NCBI RefSeq assembly: GCF_000282575.1
Contig: NZ_AKJA01000129.1
Coordinates: 1 to 64,000 of the forward strand
Length of the DNA stretch: 64,000 nucleotides
DNA from: Herbaspirillum sp. YR522
Lineage (GTDB): Bacteria > Pseudomonadota > Gammaproteobacteria > Burkholderiales > Burkholderiaceae_D
Direction of reading: 5' to 3'
Below, piece by piece: positions 8,804-19,100 of this stretch. The position numbers and the translations under genes are program-made. Numbering within the stretch: position 1 is the stretch's first letter; each line of letters starts with the position of its first letter. Below the pieces are notes generated by a model. It searched no databases. It was not told the DNA's origin and saw nothing but the letters and a program-made list of their open reading frames with translations.

Positions 8804-9209
8804 AGAATCAACTGCCAATTGAGATTCACACTCATTGCGCCAATCAAGTCATGCTAATGATGCAAAGCGGTACCGGAATTTTGACAACCCGATAGACTCC
8901 GGCTGCACGCGCAACGTTCCTTTTTGCCCCCTGGCGATCGCTGACGACAGGCAGTTTCGCCGATCAACGATCAATGCGGCTTGGATTTTCCGCATCTTCC
9001 CGACGGGAAACATGCGTCGCCGCTGGCCCACCGGATGAAAAATGCCATTGCTGTCCGGCGGGACTAAAGCCTTACATCATAGCATAGATATAGGGCTCTT
9101 TTCTTCCCGATCAAGCGCCATCGACGTCCATCGGGGCCTTAAAAAACACTAATTTGCTGCGCTTTACCCACTTTTCGCGATTTATACGCCATTTCCGACG
9201 GTTTCGCGC
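8804..9209. other. dnaG-rpoD intergenic region
   Basis: No gene is visible in these 406 bp. The space is large enough for an internal rpoD promoter, for which one candidate is listed; in E. coli the matching interval carries a transcript-processing site. I see no strong hairpin. Confidence 0.5.
9087..9114 (-). promoter_or_regulatory. Candidate internal promoter for rpoD
   Basis: TTGATC (9114-9109), a 16-bp spacer and TATATC (9092-9087) on the minus strand, between dnaG and rpoD. A second -10-like TATGAT follows within 12 bp. Confidence 0.35.
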
Positions 9210-11009
9210 TCAATTTGCCACTACCGCCGCCGGCAAGCGCTTGATCGCTTCCTTCTGCTGCGTCAGCTCGCGATAGCGGTGGCGCTGGTCTTCGGCCTTG
9301 AGGCCCCCGGCGATCAGGGTGGCCAGTTCTTCCTCGATTGCGCGAATCTTGCTTTGCCGCACCGCGCCCGCCAATTCGGCACGCACCGCGTCGAATTCGG
9401 ATTCGGATTCGGCGGCGATCTCGGCGATCAACGAATCGAACTCGGGTCCGGACTCGCGCAGGTGCTCGACCAGGCTGGCAAAACTGGCCTGCTCGCCCAT
9501 GCTGCGCACCAGTCCCACCAGATGGCCCAGCATTTCGGCGCGGTCCGGCGCAATGCTGGCCACTGCCTGCAGCGCTTCGTCGTCCAGGTCGCCCGCCAAC
9601 CGTGGGTGGGCCACCAGCCAACGCACGATTTGCCGCTCCAGGCCGACCGGCGCGGTGCGCTTGCTGCGCGGGGCCTTGGCCTGGACCCGCGCCACCGGCT
9701 TTTCGAGCTCGAACAACGTCTCGATCTCGGCTGCCGTCGACTGCGTGACCTGCGCTACGCTGCGCACGATCTGCAAGCGCAGGGCCGATGCCGGCAAGGC
9801 CTGCAGCATGGGCTTGGCGGCAAACTGCGCGTGTGCGCGCCCCTCGGGCGTGGCCAGGTCATTCTCGCCGATGATCTCGCGCAACAGGAACTGCGACAGC
9901 GGCAGCGCTTCGCGAATCTGCTGCTCGAAGGCTTCGGCGCCCATTTCGCGTACGTAGCTGTCGGGGTCGTGCTCGGCCGGCAGGAACAGGAAGCGGATGG
10001 TCTTGTTGTCCGAGGCATGCGGCAGGCAGGCTTCCAGTGCACGCCGTGCCGCGCGGCGTCCGGCGCCGTCGCCGTCGAAACTGAAGATCACCTGGTCGGT
10101 CTGGCGCAACAGCTTTTGCACATGCACCGGCGTGCAGGCCGTACCCAACGTGGCGACCGCCTGCGGAAAACCCAGCTGCGCCAAGGCCACCACGTCCATG
10201 TAACCTTCGGTGACCAATGCGTAGCCAGCCTCGCGGATGGCCTGTCGCGCCTCGAACAAACCGTATAACTCGCTACCCTTCGAAAATAGAGGCGTTTCGG
10301 GTGAGTTCAAGTACTTGGGCTCGCCGCCGTCCATGACCCGGCCACCGAAGCCGATCACCTGACCCTTGGTATTGCGGATGGGAAACATGACGCGACCGCG
10401 AAAGCGATCGTAGCGCTTGCGGTGTGCCCCACCCTCTTCGCTCTTGTCGATCAGCAGGCCCGATTCGACCAGCGCTTCGTTGTCGTAGTCGCGATCCTTG
10501 AACACCTGGCGCAGGCCGTCCCACTCGTCGGGCGAATAGCCGAGCCCGAAACGGGCCGCGACTTCGCCGGTGAGACCGCGCCCCTTGAGGTAGTCGATGG
10601 CAGGCTGGGCCGTACGCAACTGCTGGCGGTAGAAATCATTGGCACGCGACAGCACGTCCGACAGGGCCAGGCTCTTGGCCTGGCTCTCGGCGCGCTGCGC
10701 CGGCAGCAGGCGGTCTTCGTTCTCGGGTACCACCATGCCCACGTTCTGGGCCAGGTCCTTGACCGCCTCGACAAAGCCGAGGCCGGAATACTCGATCAGG
10801 AAACTGATGGCCGTGCCGTGCGCACCGCAACCGAAGCAGTGATAGAACTGCTTGGTGGGACTGACGGTAAAGCTGGGTGACTTCTCGTTATGGAACGGGC
10901 ACAGCCCCATGAAGTTGGCGCCGCCCTTCTTCAACTGCACATAGCGGCCCACCACGTCGACGATGTCGACGCGATTGAGCAGGTCCTGGATGAACGACTG
11001 TGGGATCAC
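9210..11009 (-). CDS. dnaG: DNA primase DnaG
   Basis: This 599-residue protein makes the RNA primers for chromosomal replication. The N-terminal zinc-binding domain has C37, H40, C58 and C61 (CPFH, HCFGC). The RNA polymerase domain and a TOPRIM fold follow, with EGYMD and DGDGAGRRA. The C-terminal part is the helicase-interaction region. The frame opens at a GTG (11009), and the next residues IPQSFIQDLLNRVDIVDVV align with the usual DnaG start, so GTG is the likely initiation codon; the Shine-Dalgarno is weak. It lies about 40 bp after yqeY in the macromolecular-synthesis operon and upstream of rpoD. Confidence 0.98.
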   Translation of the reverse strand: MIPQSFIQDLLNRVDIVDVVGRYVQLKKGGANFMGLCPFHNEKSPSFTVSPTKQFYHCFGCGAHGTAISFLIEYSGLGFVEAVKDLAQNVGMVVPENEDRLLPAQRAESQAKSLALSDVLSRANDFYRQQLRTAQPAIDYLKGRGLTGEVAARFGLGYSPDEWDGLRQVFKDRDYDNEALVESGLLIDKSEEGGAHRKRYDRFRGRVMFPIRNTKGQVIGFGGRVMDGGEPKYLNSPETPLFSKGSELYGLFEARQAIREAGYALVTEGYMDVVALAQLGFPQAVATLGTACTPVHVQKLLRQTDQVIFSFDGDGAGRRAARRALEACLPHASDNKTIRFLFLPAEHDPDSYVREMGAEAFEQQIREALPLSQFLLREIIGENDLATPEGRAHAQFAAKPMLQALPASALRLQIVRSVAQVTQSTAAEIETLFELEKPVARVQAKAPRSKRTAPVGLERQIVRWLVAHPRLAGDLDDEALQAVASIAPDRAEMLGHLVGLVRSMGEQASFASLVEHLRESGPEFDSLIAEIAAESESEFDAVRAELAGAVRQSKIRAIEEELATLIAGGLKAEDQRHRYRELTQQKEAIKRLPAAVVAN

Positions 11010-11049
11010 CGGGCTGGGAAGCAGCTATGAATGTGCAATGAGGATGCGT

Positions 11050-11496
11050 TCAGGAGGCCAGCGCGGCCTTGACCTGGGCCGACACCACGGTCATGTCGGC
11101 GCGGCCGGCCAGCTTCGGCTTGAGTACGCCCATCACCTTGCCCATGTCCTGGGCACCGGCGGCGCCCGTGGCGGCAACGGCCGCGGCCACCTCGGCCTTG
11201 ATCTCTTCTTCCGACAGGCTCGCAGGCATATAGGTAGACAGGATCTGCAGCTCGGCCTTCTCGATGTCGGCCAGGTCCTGGCGACCGCCGGCCTCGAACT
11301 GGCTGATCGAGTCACGCCGCTGCTTGATCATCTTCTCGATGATGGCCAGCACATGGGTGTCGGTCAGTTCGATACGCTCGTCGACTTCCTTCTGCTTCAT
11401 CGCGGCGGTGATCAGGCGGATCGTGCCGAGCTTGCCGGCTTCCTTGGCGCGCATGGCGGCCTTCATGTCTTCCGTGATCTGTTCTTTCAAACCCAT
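11050..11496 (-). CDS. yqeY: GatB/YqeY domain protein
   Basis: This 148-residue helical protein belongs to the YqeY family, which shares the tRNA-binding tail domain of GatB; its own function is not established. The sequence MGLKEQITEDMKAAMRAKEA is the typical family start, and GGAG sits about 9 nt before the ATG at 11496, so the longer frame is not used. The characteristic EEEIKAEVAAAVAA and MGKVMGVLKPKLAGRADM segments are present. It lies between rpsU and dnaG, a common placement in proteobacteria, and is presumably cotranscribed with dnaG. Confidence 0.93.
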   Translation of the reverse strand: MGLKEQITEDMKAAMRAKEAGKLGTIRLITAAMKQKEVDERIELTDTHVLAIIEKMIKQRRDSISQFEAGGRQDLADIEKAELQILSTYMPASLSEEEIKAEVAAAVAATGAAGAQDMGKVMGVLKPKLAGRADMTVVSAQVKAALAS

Positions 11497-11693
11497 TGCT
11501 TGCTCCGATTGAGAATAGATGAGGAGACCGCCCGCTATTGTCGGGCCACGCGCACCGGGAGCAGTCGCCGCCGGCAGCATCCCGGACCATCGTAGATCAT
11601 GGAATGGCCACTCGCCAGTCCGGTGGCGTGCGATACCCGTCGCGCATGGAACACAATACGGCGGCAAACCAGTGCCGATACGGCGAAGAATGC

Positions 11694-11724
11694 GAAAACC
11701 CGCTGCGGACTACACCGGAGCGGG
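11694..11724 (-). terminator. Attenuator-like terminator between rpsU and yqeY-dnaG
   Basis: CCCGCT and AGCGGG pair over a 14-nt loop, followed by TTTTC on the minus strand. A terminator in the same place lowers dnaG expression relative to rpsU in E. coli. A second, very stable GC hairpin with a TTCG loop lies just upstream at about 11736-11754. Confidence 0.55.
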
Positions 11725-11762
11725 CTGTCACATCAACCGCGCGAACGCGCGGCGAGAAATTC

Positions 11763-11975
11763 TTAGTACATCTTTTTCGGCAGCTGTTGGCTACGGATAC
11801 GCTTGTAGTGACGCTTGACTGCAGCAGCCAGCTTGCGCTTGCGCTCGGCAGTTGGCTTTTCGTAAAACTCGCGTGCGCGCAGCTCGGTCAGCAGACCGGT
11901 CTTTTCAATGGTGCGCTTGAAGCGACGCATTGCGACTTCGAACGGCTCGTTTTCTTTAACGCGAATAGTGGTCAT
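11763..11975 (-). CDS. rpsU: 30S ribosomal protein S21
   Basis: This 70-residue basic protein is S21 of the small ribosomal subunit. The start [20 protein letters not shown], the [13 protein letters not shown] stretch and the basic tail are diagnostic, and the length matches the family. It is the first gene of the macromolecular-synthesis operon, followed by an attenuator-like terminator and then yqeY, dnaG and rpoD. A TGCTAGAAT extended -10 element lies about 45 bp upstream. Confidence 0.98.
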   Translation of the reverse strand: MTTIRVKENEPFEVAMRRFKRTIEKTGLLTELRAREFYEKPTAERKRKLAAAVKRHYKRIRSQQLPKKMY

Positions 11976-12019
11976 GTAAAGTCAAACCAAAAGGTTAGAT
12001 TGAATTAGCAAAGAAAGCG

Positions 12020-12048
12020 ATTCTAGCAGAGCACAAGCCTGATTGGAA
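12020..12048 (-). promoter_or_regulatory. Candidate promoter of the rpsU operon
   Basis: Extended -10 TGC-TAGAAT (hexamer 12025-12020) with a weak -35 TTCCAA (12048-12043) at 17-bp spacing on the minus strand. Confidence 0.45.
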
Positions 12049-12136
12049 GTCCGGTCGTGGCATTTTTTCCACCCGGATGTGAAAAAGCCCCGAAAAATCA
12101 GTCACTTGCTGGCTCAAACATCAGATATCGCATGAA

Positions 12137-13333
12137 CTACACGGCCAGACCGGCAGCCACCCCGGATGCCCAGGCCCACTGGAAGTTATAGCCGCCCAGC
12201 CAGCCCGTGACATCGACCGCCTCGCCGATGAAATGCAGGCCCGGGACGCTGTTGACCATCATGCTCTGCTGCGACAGTTCGCGCGTATCGACCCCGCCCA
12301 GCGTGACCTCGGCCTTGCGATATCCTTCCGAGCCGGCCGGCACGACCACCCAGCGGTTGAGCGAATCGCCCAGCTGGCGCAGCGCCTTGTCGGGCAGGTC
12401 GGCGATCCGGGCACCGGCGTCGAAGCCGTTGACGCGCAACCAGCCCTCGGCCAGCCGCGTCGGCATCCACTGCGCCAGCAGGTTGCCCAGGTTCTTCTTC
12501 AATGCGCCCTTGCCGGCAATCAGGGTCTCGGCCAGGTCGACTTCGGGCAACAGGTTAAGGGTCAGCGGCGTGCCGGGTTGCCAGTAGCTCGATATCTGCA
12601 GGATCGCCGGGCCCGACAGGCCTCGGTGGGTAAACAGCAGGTCTTCCAGGAAATGGCCACGGGCCTTCTTCTGGCCGGTCTCCACCTCGACCTGCAGCGC
12701 GATCCCGGCCAGTTCCGCAAAGGGCTGCCAGGCGCGCCCATCAAAGGTCAGCGGCACCAGCCCCGGGCGCGGCTCGACCAGCCGCAGGTCGAACTGGCGC
12801 GCGATGCGATGGGCGAAGTCGGTGGCGCCGATCTTGGGAATCGACAGGCCGCCGGTGGCAATCACCACGCTCGCTGCGGTGATCTCGCCGGCGCTGGTGT
12901 CGATGCGGAACGACTCGCCGCTACGGCCGATCTGCGCCACGCTGCACGGCATGCGCCAGCTGACATTGCCCAGGTCGCACTCGGCCTTGAGCATGGCGAT
13001 GATGTCCTCGGCCGAGTTGTCGCAGAAGAGCTGGCCCTTGTGTTTTTCGTGATAGCCGATGCGATGGCGCTTCATCAGCGAAAGAAAGTCCTGCGGCGTA
13101 TAGCGCGACAAGGCACTACGGCAGAAATGGGGATTCTGCGACAGGTAGTTCTGCGGGGCGGCCGCGATATTGGTGAAGTTGCACCGGCCGCCACCGGAAA
13201 TGCGGATCTTCTCGGCCAGGCGTGACGCATGATCGATCAGCACCACGCGCCGGCCGCGCTGGCCGGCGACGGCCGCGCACATCATGCCGGCGGCGCCGGC
13301 GCCGATCACGGCGACATCGAATTGCTTGCTCAT
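12137..13333 (-). CDS. HI0933/YhiN-type FAD-dependent oxidoreductase
   Basis: This 398-residue flavoprotein belongs to the HI0933/YhiN family of NAD(P)/FAD-dependent oxidoreductases; the substrate is unknown. An N-terminal Rossmann motif (VIGAGAAGMMCA, residues about 9-20) binds FAD. It is followed by the family signature KIRISGGGRCNFTN and by the C-terminal GEAVDVTGWLGGYNFQWAWASG, which closes the FAD site. Length is normal. It stands between rpsU and the ybdK-like gene, in its own unit: the ybdK-like terminator lies just upstream. Confidence 0.93.
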   Translation of the reverse strand: MSKQFDVAVIGAGAAGMMCAAVAGQRGRRVVLIDHASRLAEKIRISGGGRCNFTNIAAAPQNYLSQNPHFCRSALSRYTPQDFLSLMKRHRIGYHEKHKGQLFCDNSAEDIIAMLKAECDLGNVSWRMPCSVAQIGRSGESFRIDTSAGEITAASVVIATGGLSIPKIGATDFAHRIARQFDLRLVEPRPGLVPLTFDGRAWQPFAELAGIALQVEVETGQKKARGHFLEDLLFTHRGLSGPAILQISSYWQPGTPLTLNLLPEVDLAETLIAGKGALKKNLGNLLAQWMPTRLAEGWLRVNGFDAGARIADLPDKALRQLGDSLNRWVVVPAGSEGYRKAEVTLGGVDTRELSQQSMMVNSVPGLHFIGEAVDVTGWLGGYNFQWAWASGVAAGLAV

Positions 13334-13404
13334 CTACCCCTCCGCCCAATCTCGGAGGCCCCCGAGCTCGTATCAAAAGCGTGATTGTCGGCGATCCTGC
13401 GCCC

Positions 13405-13439
13405 AAAAGACAAGAGCCGGCGTCTTGCGAGGCCGGCTC
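13405..13439 (-). terminator. Terminator after the ybdK-like gene
   Basis: GAGCCGGC and GCCGGCTC form a perfect 8-bp stem over a 10-nt loop, followed by TTGTCTTTT on the minus strand. It lies about 30 bp past the stop at 13469. Confidence 0.75.
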
Positions 13440-13468
13440 CGTGGTGCGCGAAGGCGGTCGCCCCGGCG

Positions 13469-14698
13469 CTACTGGAAGTACGGTGGCGGGTTCTCGCCCA
13501 TCCACAGCTCGGACGACAATCGCATCATGTCGTTGAGCGTGCCGCGCTGGGCGAACACCTGGCGCAGCCAGCTGGCGTCGGACAGGCGATCGTGCGCGAT
13601 GCGCCGCAAGCGCTGCAAGGTGACCCGCTCGGCCTCGTTCTGCACATAGGGCTCGAGCTGTTGCAGGGTCTGCAGCAGGTGCTCGAAGATCGGCAACTTG
13701 CGCGATTCGGCCGGGGTCGCGCCATGCAAGGCCAGCATGCCGTTGAGGCCGAAGCGGCTGGCCTCGAAGCGATTGAACTGGTACAGCAGGTAGAAGTCGT
13801 CGGTCAGCTCGAACGGCCGCTCGGTCAGCACCCAGCGCGCCAGCAGCTGCGCATAGGCACCCAGGTGGGCGGCATGCTCGATGGTGAGCGGGGTATCGCA
13901 GACGCGGATCTCGACCGTGCCGTATTCGGGCTTGGGCCGGATGTCCCAGTAGAAATCCTTCATGCTCTTGATGATGCCCATCTGCAGCAATTCATCGTAG
14001 TAGGTCTCGAACTCGGCCCAGCGGGTATGCACCGGCGCCGTGCCCGACAGCGGAAACGCCCGCACCACGTTGCTGCGCGACGAATCGAAACGGGTATCGG
14101 CACCCTGGTAGAAGGGCGATGCGGCCGACAAGGCGATGAAGTGCGGCACGTACCGCGAGAAGGCATGCGTGAGGTACAGCGCGTCGTCGCCACTGGGCAC
14201 GCCGATGTGGATATGCTGGCCGAATACGGTAAAGGTCTTGGCCAGGTAGCCGTATTTCTCGTGCAGGTAATGAAAGCGCTCGCTGGGCGTGATGCGCTGT
14301 TCGTTCCAATGCTGGAACGGATGCGCGCCGCCGCCGGAGACATCGATGTTGAGATAGCGCGCGCCGTTGTTGAGCGCCGCGCGCAAGCCCTTCAATTCCT
14401 CGATCAGTTCGTCGACCCGGGTGTGCACGTTGGAATTGAGCTCGATCATGCCTTGCGTCATCTCGAGCTTGATCTGCTTTTGCACTTCGCGCGGTTCGAT
14501 CCAGTTCAGCAGGTCGACCGCGTCGCTGGCCAGGTTGTAGTTGCGCCGGTTCACCAGTTGCAGTTCGAGCTCGATGCCCATGGTGAAGGCGGTCGAGCTG
14601 GAAAACGGCAGGATGCCGGCGCTGCCCTGCGGCTGCTCGACGTGGGTCGGGCGTGGCGCGGCCTCGATCACGGTGTCGGTTGATGTCTCGGTATTCAT
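13469..14698 (-). CDS. YbdK-type carboxylate-amine ligase (glutamate-cysteine ligase family 2)
   Basis: This 409-residue ATP-grasp-like enzyme belongs to the GCS2/YbdK family, which has weak glutamate-cysteine ligase activity in E. coli; the true substrate here is unknown. Visible family features are FTMGIELELQLV (about 38-49), the EMTQGMIELNS region, the FGQHIHIGVPSGDDA stretch and the YGTVEIRVCDTP strand, which carry nucleotide, metal and substrate contacts. Its ATG overlaps the stop of the upstream antiporter gene by 4 nt, so the two are cotranscribed and probably coupled. That partnership suggests a redox or ion-homeostasis link, as with glutathione-gated Kef channels, but this is inference. 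Confidence 0.88.
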   Translation of the reverse strand: MNTETSTDTVIEAAPRPTHVEQPQGSAGILPFSSSTAFTMGIELELQLVNRRNYNLASDAVDLLNWIEPREVQKQIKLEMTQGMIELNSNVHTRVDELIEELKGLRAALNNGARYLNIDVSGGGAHPFQHWNEQRITPSERFHYLHEKYGYLAKTFTVFGQHIHIGVPSGDDALYLTHAFSRYVPHFIALSAASPFYQGADTRFDSSRSNVVRAFPLSGTAPVHTRWAEFETYYDELLQMGIIKSMKDFYWDIRPKPEYGTVEIRVCDTPLTIEHAAHLGAYAQLLARWVLTERPFELTDDFYLLYQFNRFEASRFGLNGMLALHGATPAESRKLPIFEHLLQTLQQLEPYVQNEAERVTLQRLRRIAHDRLSDASWLRQVFAQRGTLNDMMRLSSELWMGENPPPYFQ

Positions 14699-15903
14699 TC
14701 GCGTCCACTTTCACCAGATTTGATCAGCGCAAACTGCGTCGCCACCGGCCCCAGGAACTCGAGCACGATCAGGCTGCCCGCCAGCAACGGCAGCACATCG
14801 GCCGTGGTGCTGGGGTACAGCGACGACACCGTTTGCATCAGCCCTACCCCGACTTCGGTCATGGGCAGGGTACCCAAGGTCAGCAAGCTGGCCTGGCGCC
14901 AGTTCATGCGGGCGAAGCGGGCAAACACGAACACCCCGCAGGCCATCGCCAGGAACCGCGCCGCAATCAATATCAATACCGTGAAGCCGACCATGGTCAG
15001 GTCGGTCAGGCGCATCGATGCGCCCACGGTGACGAACAGCATGACGATGAACAGTTCGTTGGCCACCCCGAACTCGAGCTCCATCAGGTCGAACTGTCGA
15101 TCCAGGTTCTTCGACAGGATGGCGAAGATCAGCATCGTCAGCATCACCGGCAAATGCAGCGCATGCGCCACGCCGATGGCCAGCGCAATGACCGAGATCA
15201 CCAGCACGAACTGCCAGCGCCCTTCACGCCCCAACAGGCGCGCCAGTGGCATCAGCAACCAATAGGTGAGCCAGGCCAGCAAGGCCGAGCCGCCCAGCGA
15301 ATACAGGGTGTGCTGGATCAGGGTGGTCACCGGCGTGCCGGCCTCGTGCGCGATCACCGGCAGCAAGGCATAGGCAGCCAGCACGGCCACGAAGTTGTTC
15401 AATGCGGTCATCGCCGCCAGGCGCCGCGTGACCTGGCCCTCGGCCTTGAGATCGCGCAGCACCACCAGCACCACCGCCGGCGCGGTGGCGATGGCCATCA
15501 CGCCGCCCAGCAGTGCCATCACCGAATCGGTGCCGAACCAGGTCAAGGCGATGCTGACGAAGCCGAAGCACAGCACGGCCGATGTGGCCACGGTGGCCAG
15601 CAGCCATTTTTCACGGCGCAGCCAGCCGATGTCGACGTAGCGACCCAGTTGATACACCACCAGCGCCACGGCGATGTCGGCGAAGATATTGGTGACCTTG
15701 AGGATCTCGCCCGACAGCAGGTTGAGGCCGCCGGCGCCCAGCAGGAAACCAACCAGCAGGTAGCCGGTGATGCGTGGCACCCACGGCGACTTGGAAACTA
15801 CATAGCCCGCGATCAGCCCGAGCAGCAGCAAGCCGCCGAACACCAGCAAGGCGTTCCATTGCAGCGTCTGTGTCAAGGTGAAAGACGGAAGAGCCCACTC
15901 CAT
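14695..15903 (-). CDS. CPA2-family cation:proton antiporter (Kef-type membrane domain)
   Basis: This 402-residue integral membrane protein has about 12 hydrophobic segments and matches the Na+/H+ exchanger domain of Kef/CPA2 antiporters. Recognisable parts are GYLLVGFLLGAGGLNLLSGE near the first helices and FVTVGASMRLTDL (the F-V-x-V-G-A-S motif) in the second half. It lacks the cytoplasmic TrkA-N/RCK domain of KefB/KefC. The ATG at 15903 is preceded by AGGAG. Its stop overlaps the start of the YbdK-like ligase. It likely exchanges K+ or Na+ for protons at the inner membrane; which ion is unknown. Confidence 0.88.
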   Translation of the reverse strand: MEWALPSFTLTQTLQWNALLVFGGLLLLGLIAGYVVSKSPWVPRITGYLLVGFLLGAGGLNLLSGEILKVTNIFADIAVALVVYQLGRYVDIGWLRREKWLLATVATSAVLCFGFVSIALTWFGTDSVMALLGGVMAIATAPAVVLVVLRDLKAEGQVTRRLAAMTALNNFVAVLAAYALLPVIAHEAGTPVTTLIQHTLYSLGGSALLAWLTYWLLMPLARLLGREGRWQFVLVISVIALAIGVAHALHLPVMLTMLIFAILSKNLDRQFDLMELEFGVANELFIVMLFVTVGASMRLTDLTMVGFTVLILIAARFLAMACGVFVFARFARMNWRQASLLTLGTLPMTEVGVGLMQTVSSLYPSTTADVLPLLAGSLIVLEFLGPVATQFALIKSGESGRE

Positions 15904-16168
15904 AACTCCTCCTGAGTATTGGTATGTCTGATGATGGAAACCGCGCGGCGCCCTGGGCCGGCAAAACGGCTGTCGGCAGATTGCTGCCGATGATGCGTGC
16001 CTGGCGTCGACATTGCGACGTCCGGGACTCGCGCAGCCTAACCGAGGGCAAAGCTCATCGCGATGGTCTTTTTTATATTACAACGGAATAATTGATTTTC
16101 TTCGTGCGAATTTTCGCTCTGTTTTTCCCCGGTTCACTCCCATTGTCGAGCTCGTGTTCGAAAGTGCC

Positions 16169-19100
16169 TCATTGTTCCCAAAGCCGTCCATCGGCAGTAA
16201 TCAGAGCAGACCTGATTTGCTTGTCAGAAAACACCGACATGAGCGCGACCCGATAACGCGCCAGCTGCGCCGCATAATCGGCGCGTTCGCTATCGAGCAG
16301 GCGCCGCTTGTAGTCGAGCACCCAGACCTCGTCGTCGAACATGACCACCCGGTCGCAGCGCAACACGCCGCCGGGGGTGACGATCTCCATCTCGTTGCGC
16401 GCCGCGCGGTGCAGCGCGGGGTCGAAAAACCGTTGCAGTTCGGGCTGCGTCAACAGCCGCCGGGCCTGTTCGTGCACCACTGCTGCCAGCCCGGCATCGA
16501 TGCCCAGCCAGGGGCCCACCACATCGGCCGCCGGCAGCTGCGCCGGCCACCGCCCGCCGTGCGTCACGCGCTCCAGCAGGGCGTGCAGCGCCACCCCTTC
16601 GTCAATGGCGGCACTGGTCGCCAGGCTGCCATCTTCGGCCAGCAGCGGCGCGTCATCGTCGTCAATGCCGGCCATGCCGAACAAGGACGGCGGCTGCGGC
16701 GTCGGTTCGAACAAGGCCAGCTCGAAACGCTCCGCGTGACTGGCGTCGCCTTCACCGGCGACCTGCTGCGCGTCGATCTCGCGCACCGCGGCCGCCGTCG
16801 AGAACAGCCGCTGGTACCAGCTCCCTTCCTGCATGCCGTCGGCAGCCGCGCCACGCGTGCCGGCCACGCCGCTCACCAGCAGCAATTGCTTGGCGCGCGT
16901 CACGGCCACGTAGAGCAGGTTCCAGTCTTCCTGCAGCCGGAACTGCTCTTCGGCCTGGAACAGCGGGTGACGCGCACGCCCCCGTTCGGCGCGGCGCCCG
17001 AATGCCGAGAAGTGCACCGGCGCATCGCGTTCCTGTGGCCAGTCGCACAGGATGCCGACGTGGTCTTCCGCACCCTCGCTATGGTTGGTATCGAGCAGCG
17101 CCACCACCGGCGCCTCCAGGCCCTTGGCACTGTGCACGGTGAGGATGCGCACGGCGTCGGCGCTGGCGTCGACGCTGGCTTCGTCGGGAGCATCGCCGCC
17201 ACCGCTGCGCGCCAGCACGCGCAAGGCATCGATGAACTTGGGCAGGCTGGGATAGCGTCCGGCGTCCATGTTGAGCGACAGCTCGACGAAAGCGGCGATG
17301 TTGCCCAGCGTCTGGCTACGGGTGGTGGGCGGGGCGTGCTGTGCATAGCGGGCCACCAGTTGGCCCTGGTGCAGGATCATGTCCAGCAGGTCGTGTACCG
17401 GCAGGTGCGGTGCCGCCTGCAACCAGCGATCCAGCAGCCGTACCGCGCGTACCATGGCGGCCGAGGCCGAACCATCGTCGCGCATGGCCAGCATACGCTG
17501 CCACCAATGTCGGCTGTCGTCGCGGTCGCGTCGCGCGATCTGGATCAGGTCGTCGTCCACCGCACCGATGATCGGGCTCTTGAGCACATGCGCCAGCGCG
17601 CGCGTGTCATCGGGCGTGATCAGGAAAGTCAGCAACGCGATCAGGTCGGCGATCTCCAGCGACTCCAGCAAGCCGCCACGCCGGTCCGACACGAACGGCA
17701 CGCCGGCGTCGCGCAAGGCGCTCTCGTAGGCCGCCAGGTGGGTACGCTTGCGCACCAGCAGCATCACATCGCTCCAGCGCAGCGCCCGCCCATCGGCACC
17801 GTCGGCCACCCTGACCTCGGCGCGCGCCAGCAGCAAGGCGCTCGCCAGGGCTTGGCCCTCGCGCTTGCGGCGGGCGTCTTCCTGCTCTTGGCGGGGGGTG
17901 GTCAGCGGGTTGCGCCAGGCCACGGCAGCCGGTTCCGGCGCCTCCTGCTGCACCGGTTCCTCGATGCGCGCCAGCGGCAGCTTCCAGACTTCGCCGCCCT
18001 CCAGTCCCAGCGTGCTCTGGCGCGCATACAGCGGGTTGCCCCCTTGCAGGAACGACTGGTTGAGCAACTCCACCACGGCGGTGGCGTTGCGGCGGGTCTG
18101 GTTGGCGCGCAGCACCACGGCGCCCTGCGCGCGCAACATCTCGCGTGCGGCCACGAACACGCGCGGCTCGGCGCGCCGGAAACGATAGATCGATTGCTTG
18201 GGGTCGCCCACCACGAACACCGTGGGCTGCTGGGCATCGCCGCCGTAGGCCTGCAGCCAGGCGCGCACGATGCTCCATTGCAGCGGGTTGGTGTCCTGGA
18301 ACTCGTCGAGCAGGATATGGCTGTAGCGCGCGTCGAGGCGGGTCTGCAGGTAGGCCGCACTGGCCTCGTCGTTGAGCAGCCGGTAGGCATGCCATTCGAG
18401 ATCGGCAAAATCGAACACCCGCTGCTCGGCCTTGACCTCCTGGTAGCAATCGAGATAGGCGCGACCGGCCACGAACAAGGCCCGGTTCAGTTGCAGCACC
18501 AGCTTCTCGAAGCTGCGCTGCTGCAGCTCGGCCAGCGCGTCGCCGAGGGCATTGAACTCGTCCTCGAAGGCGGCCAGCGCCAATTCGTCGCCGCGTTCAT
18601 CGACCTTGGCCAAGGCCGCCAGCAAGGCCTTGACGCGACCGTTCTTGCGGCGCTTGTCCTTGTCGTCGAAGAACTGGCCGAACAGGCTGGCGAAGCCCTC
18701 GGCCGACGGCGCCTGCGACAGCACCGTCTCGATCGCCACCGCACGCGCCTGGTTGGCTTGCGAGCCCTGCCCCAGCAGCCGCGCCACTTCGCCCAGGCGT
18801 TGCAGCAGGCTGCCGTCGCGCCACAATCCCAGGCGCGCATCGGCCAACGCGTCCTCGCCGCACATCTCCTGCAGCCAGCGCAGGGGCGCCGGCTCGTGCA
18901 TGAATTCCTGCACCCCGGCACGCTCGTCGTCCAGGGTCGACGCCCACCATTCGGCACGCTTGTCGAGAAACGCATCGAGCAGGTTGCGGGCATTGAAGTC
19001 GCCGGCCAGTTCGTACAGTTCCAGCAGTGCGGCCTTGACCGGCGCGGCGTCGCTGCGGCGCAAGCCTTGCATGAAACGGCGATAGGCTTCGTCCTGCAGC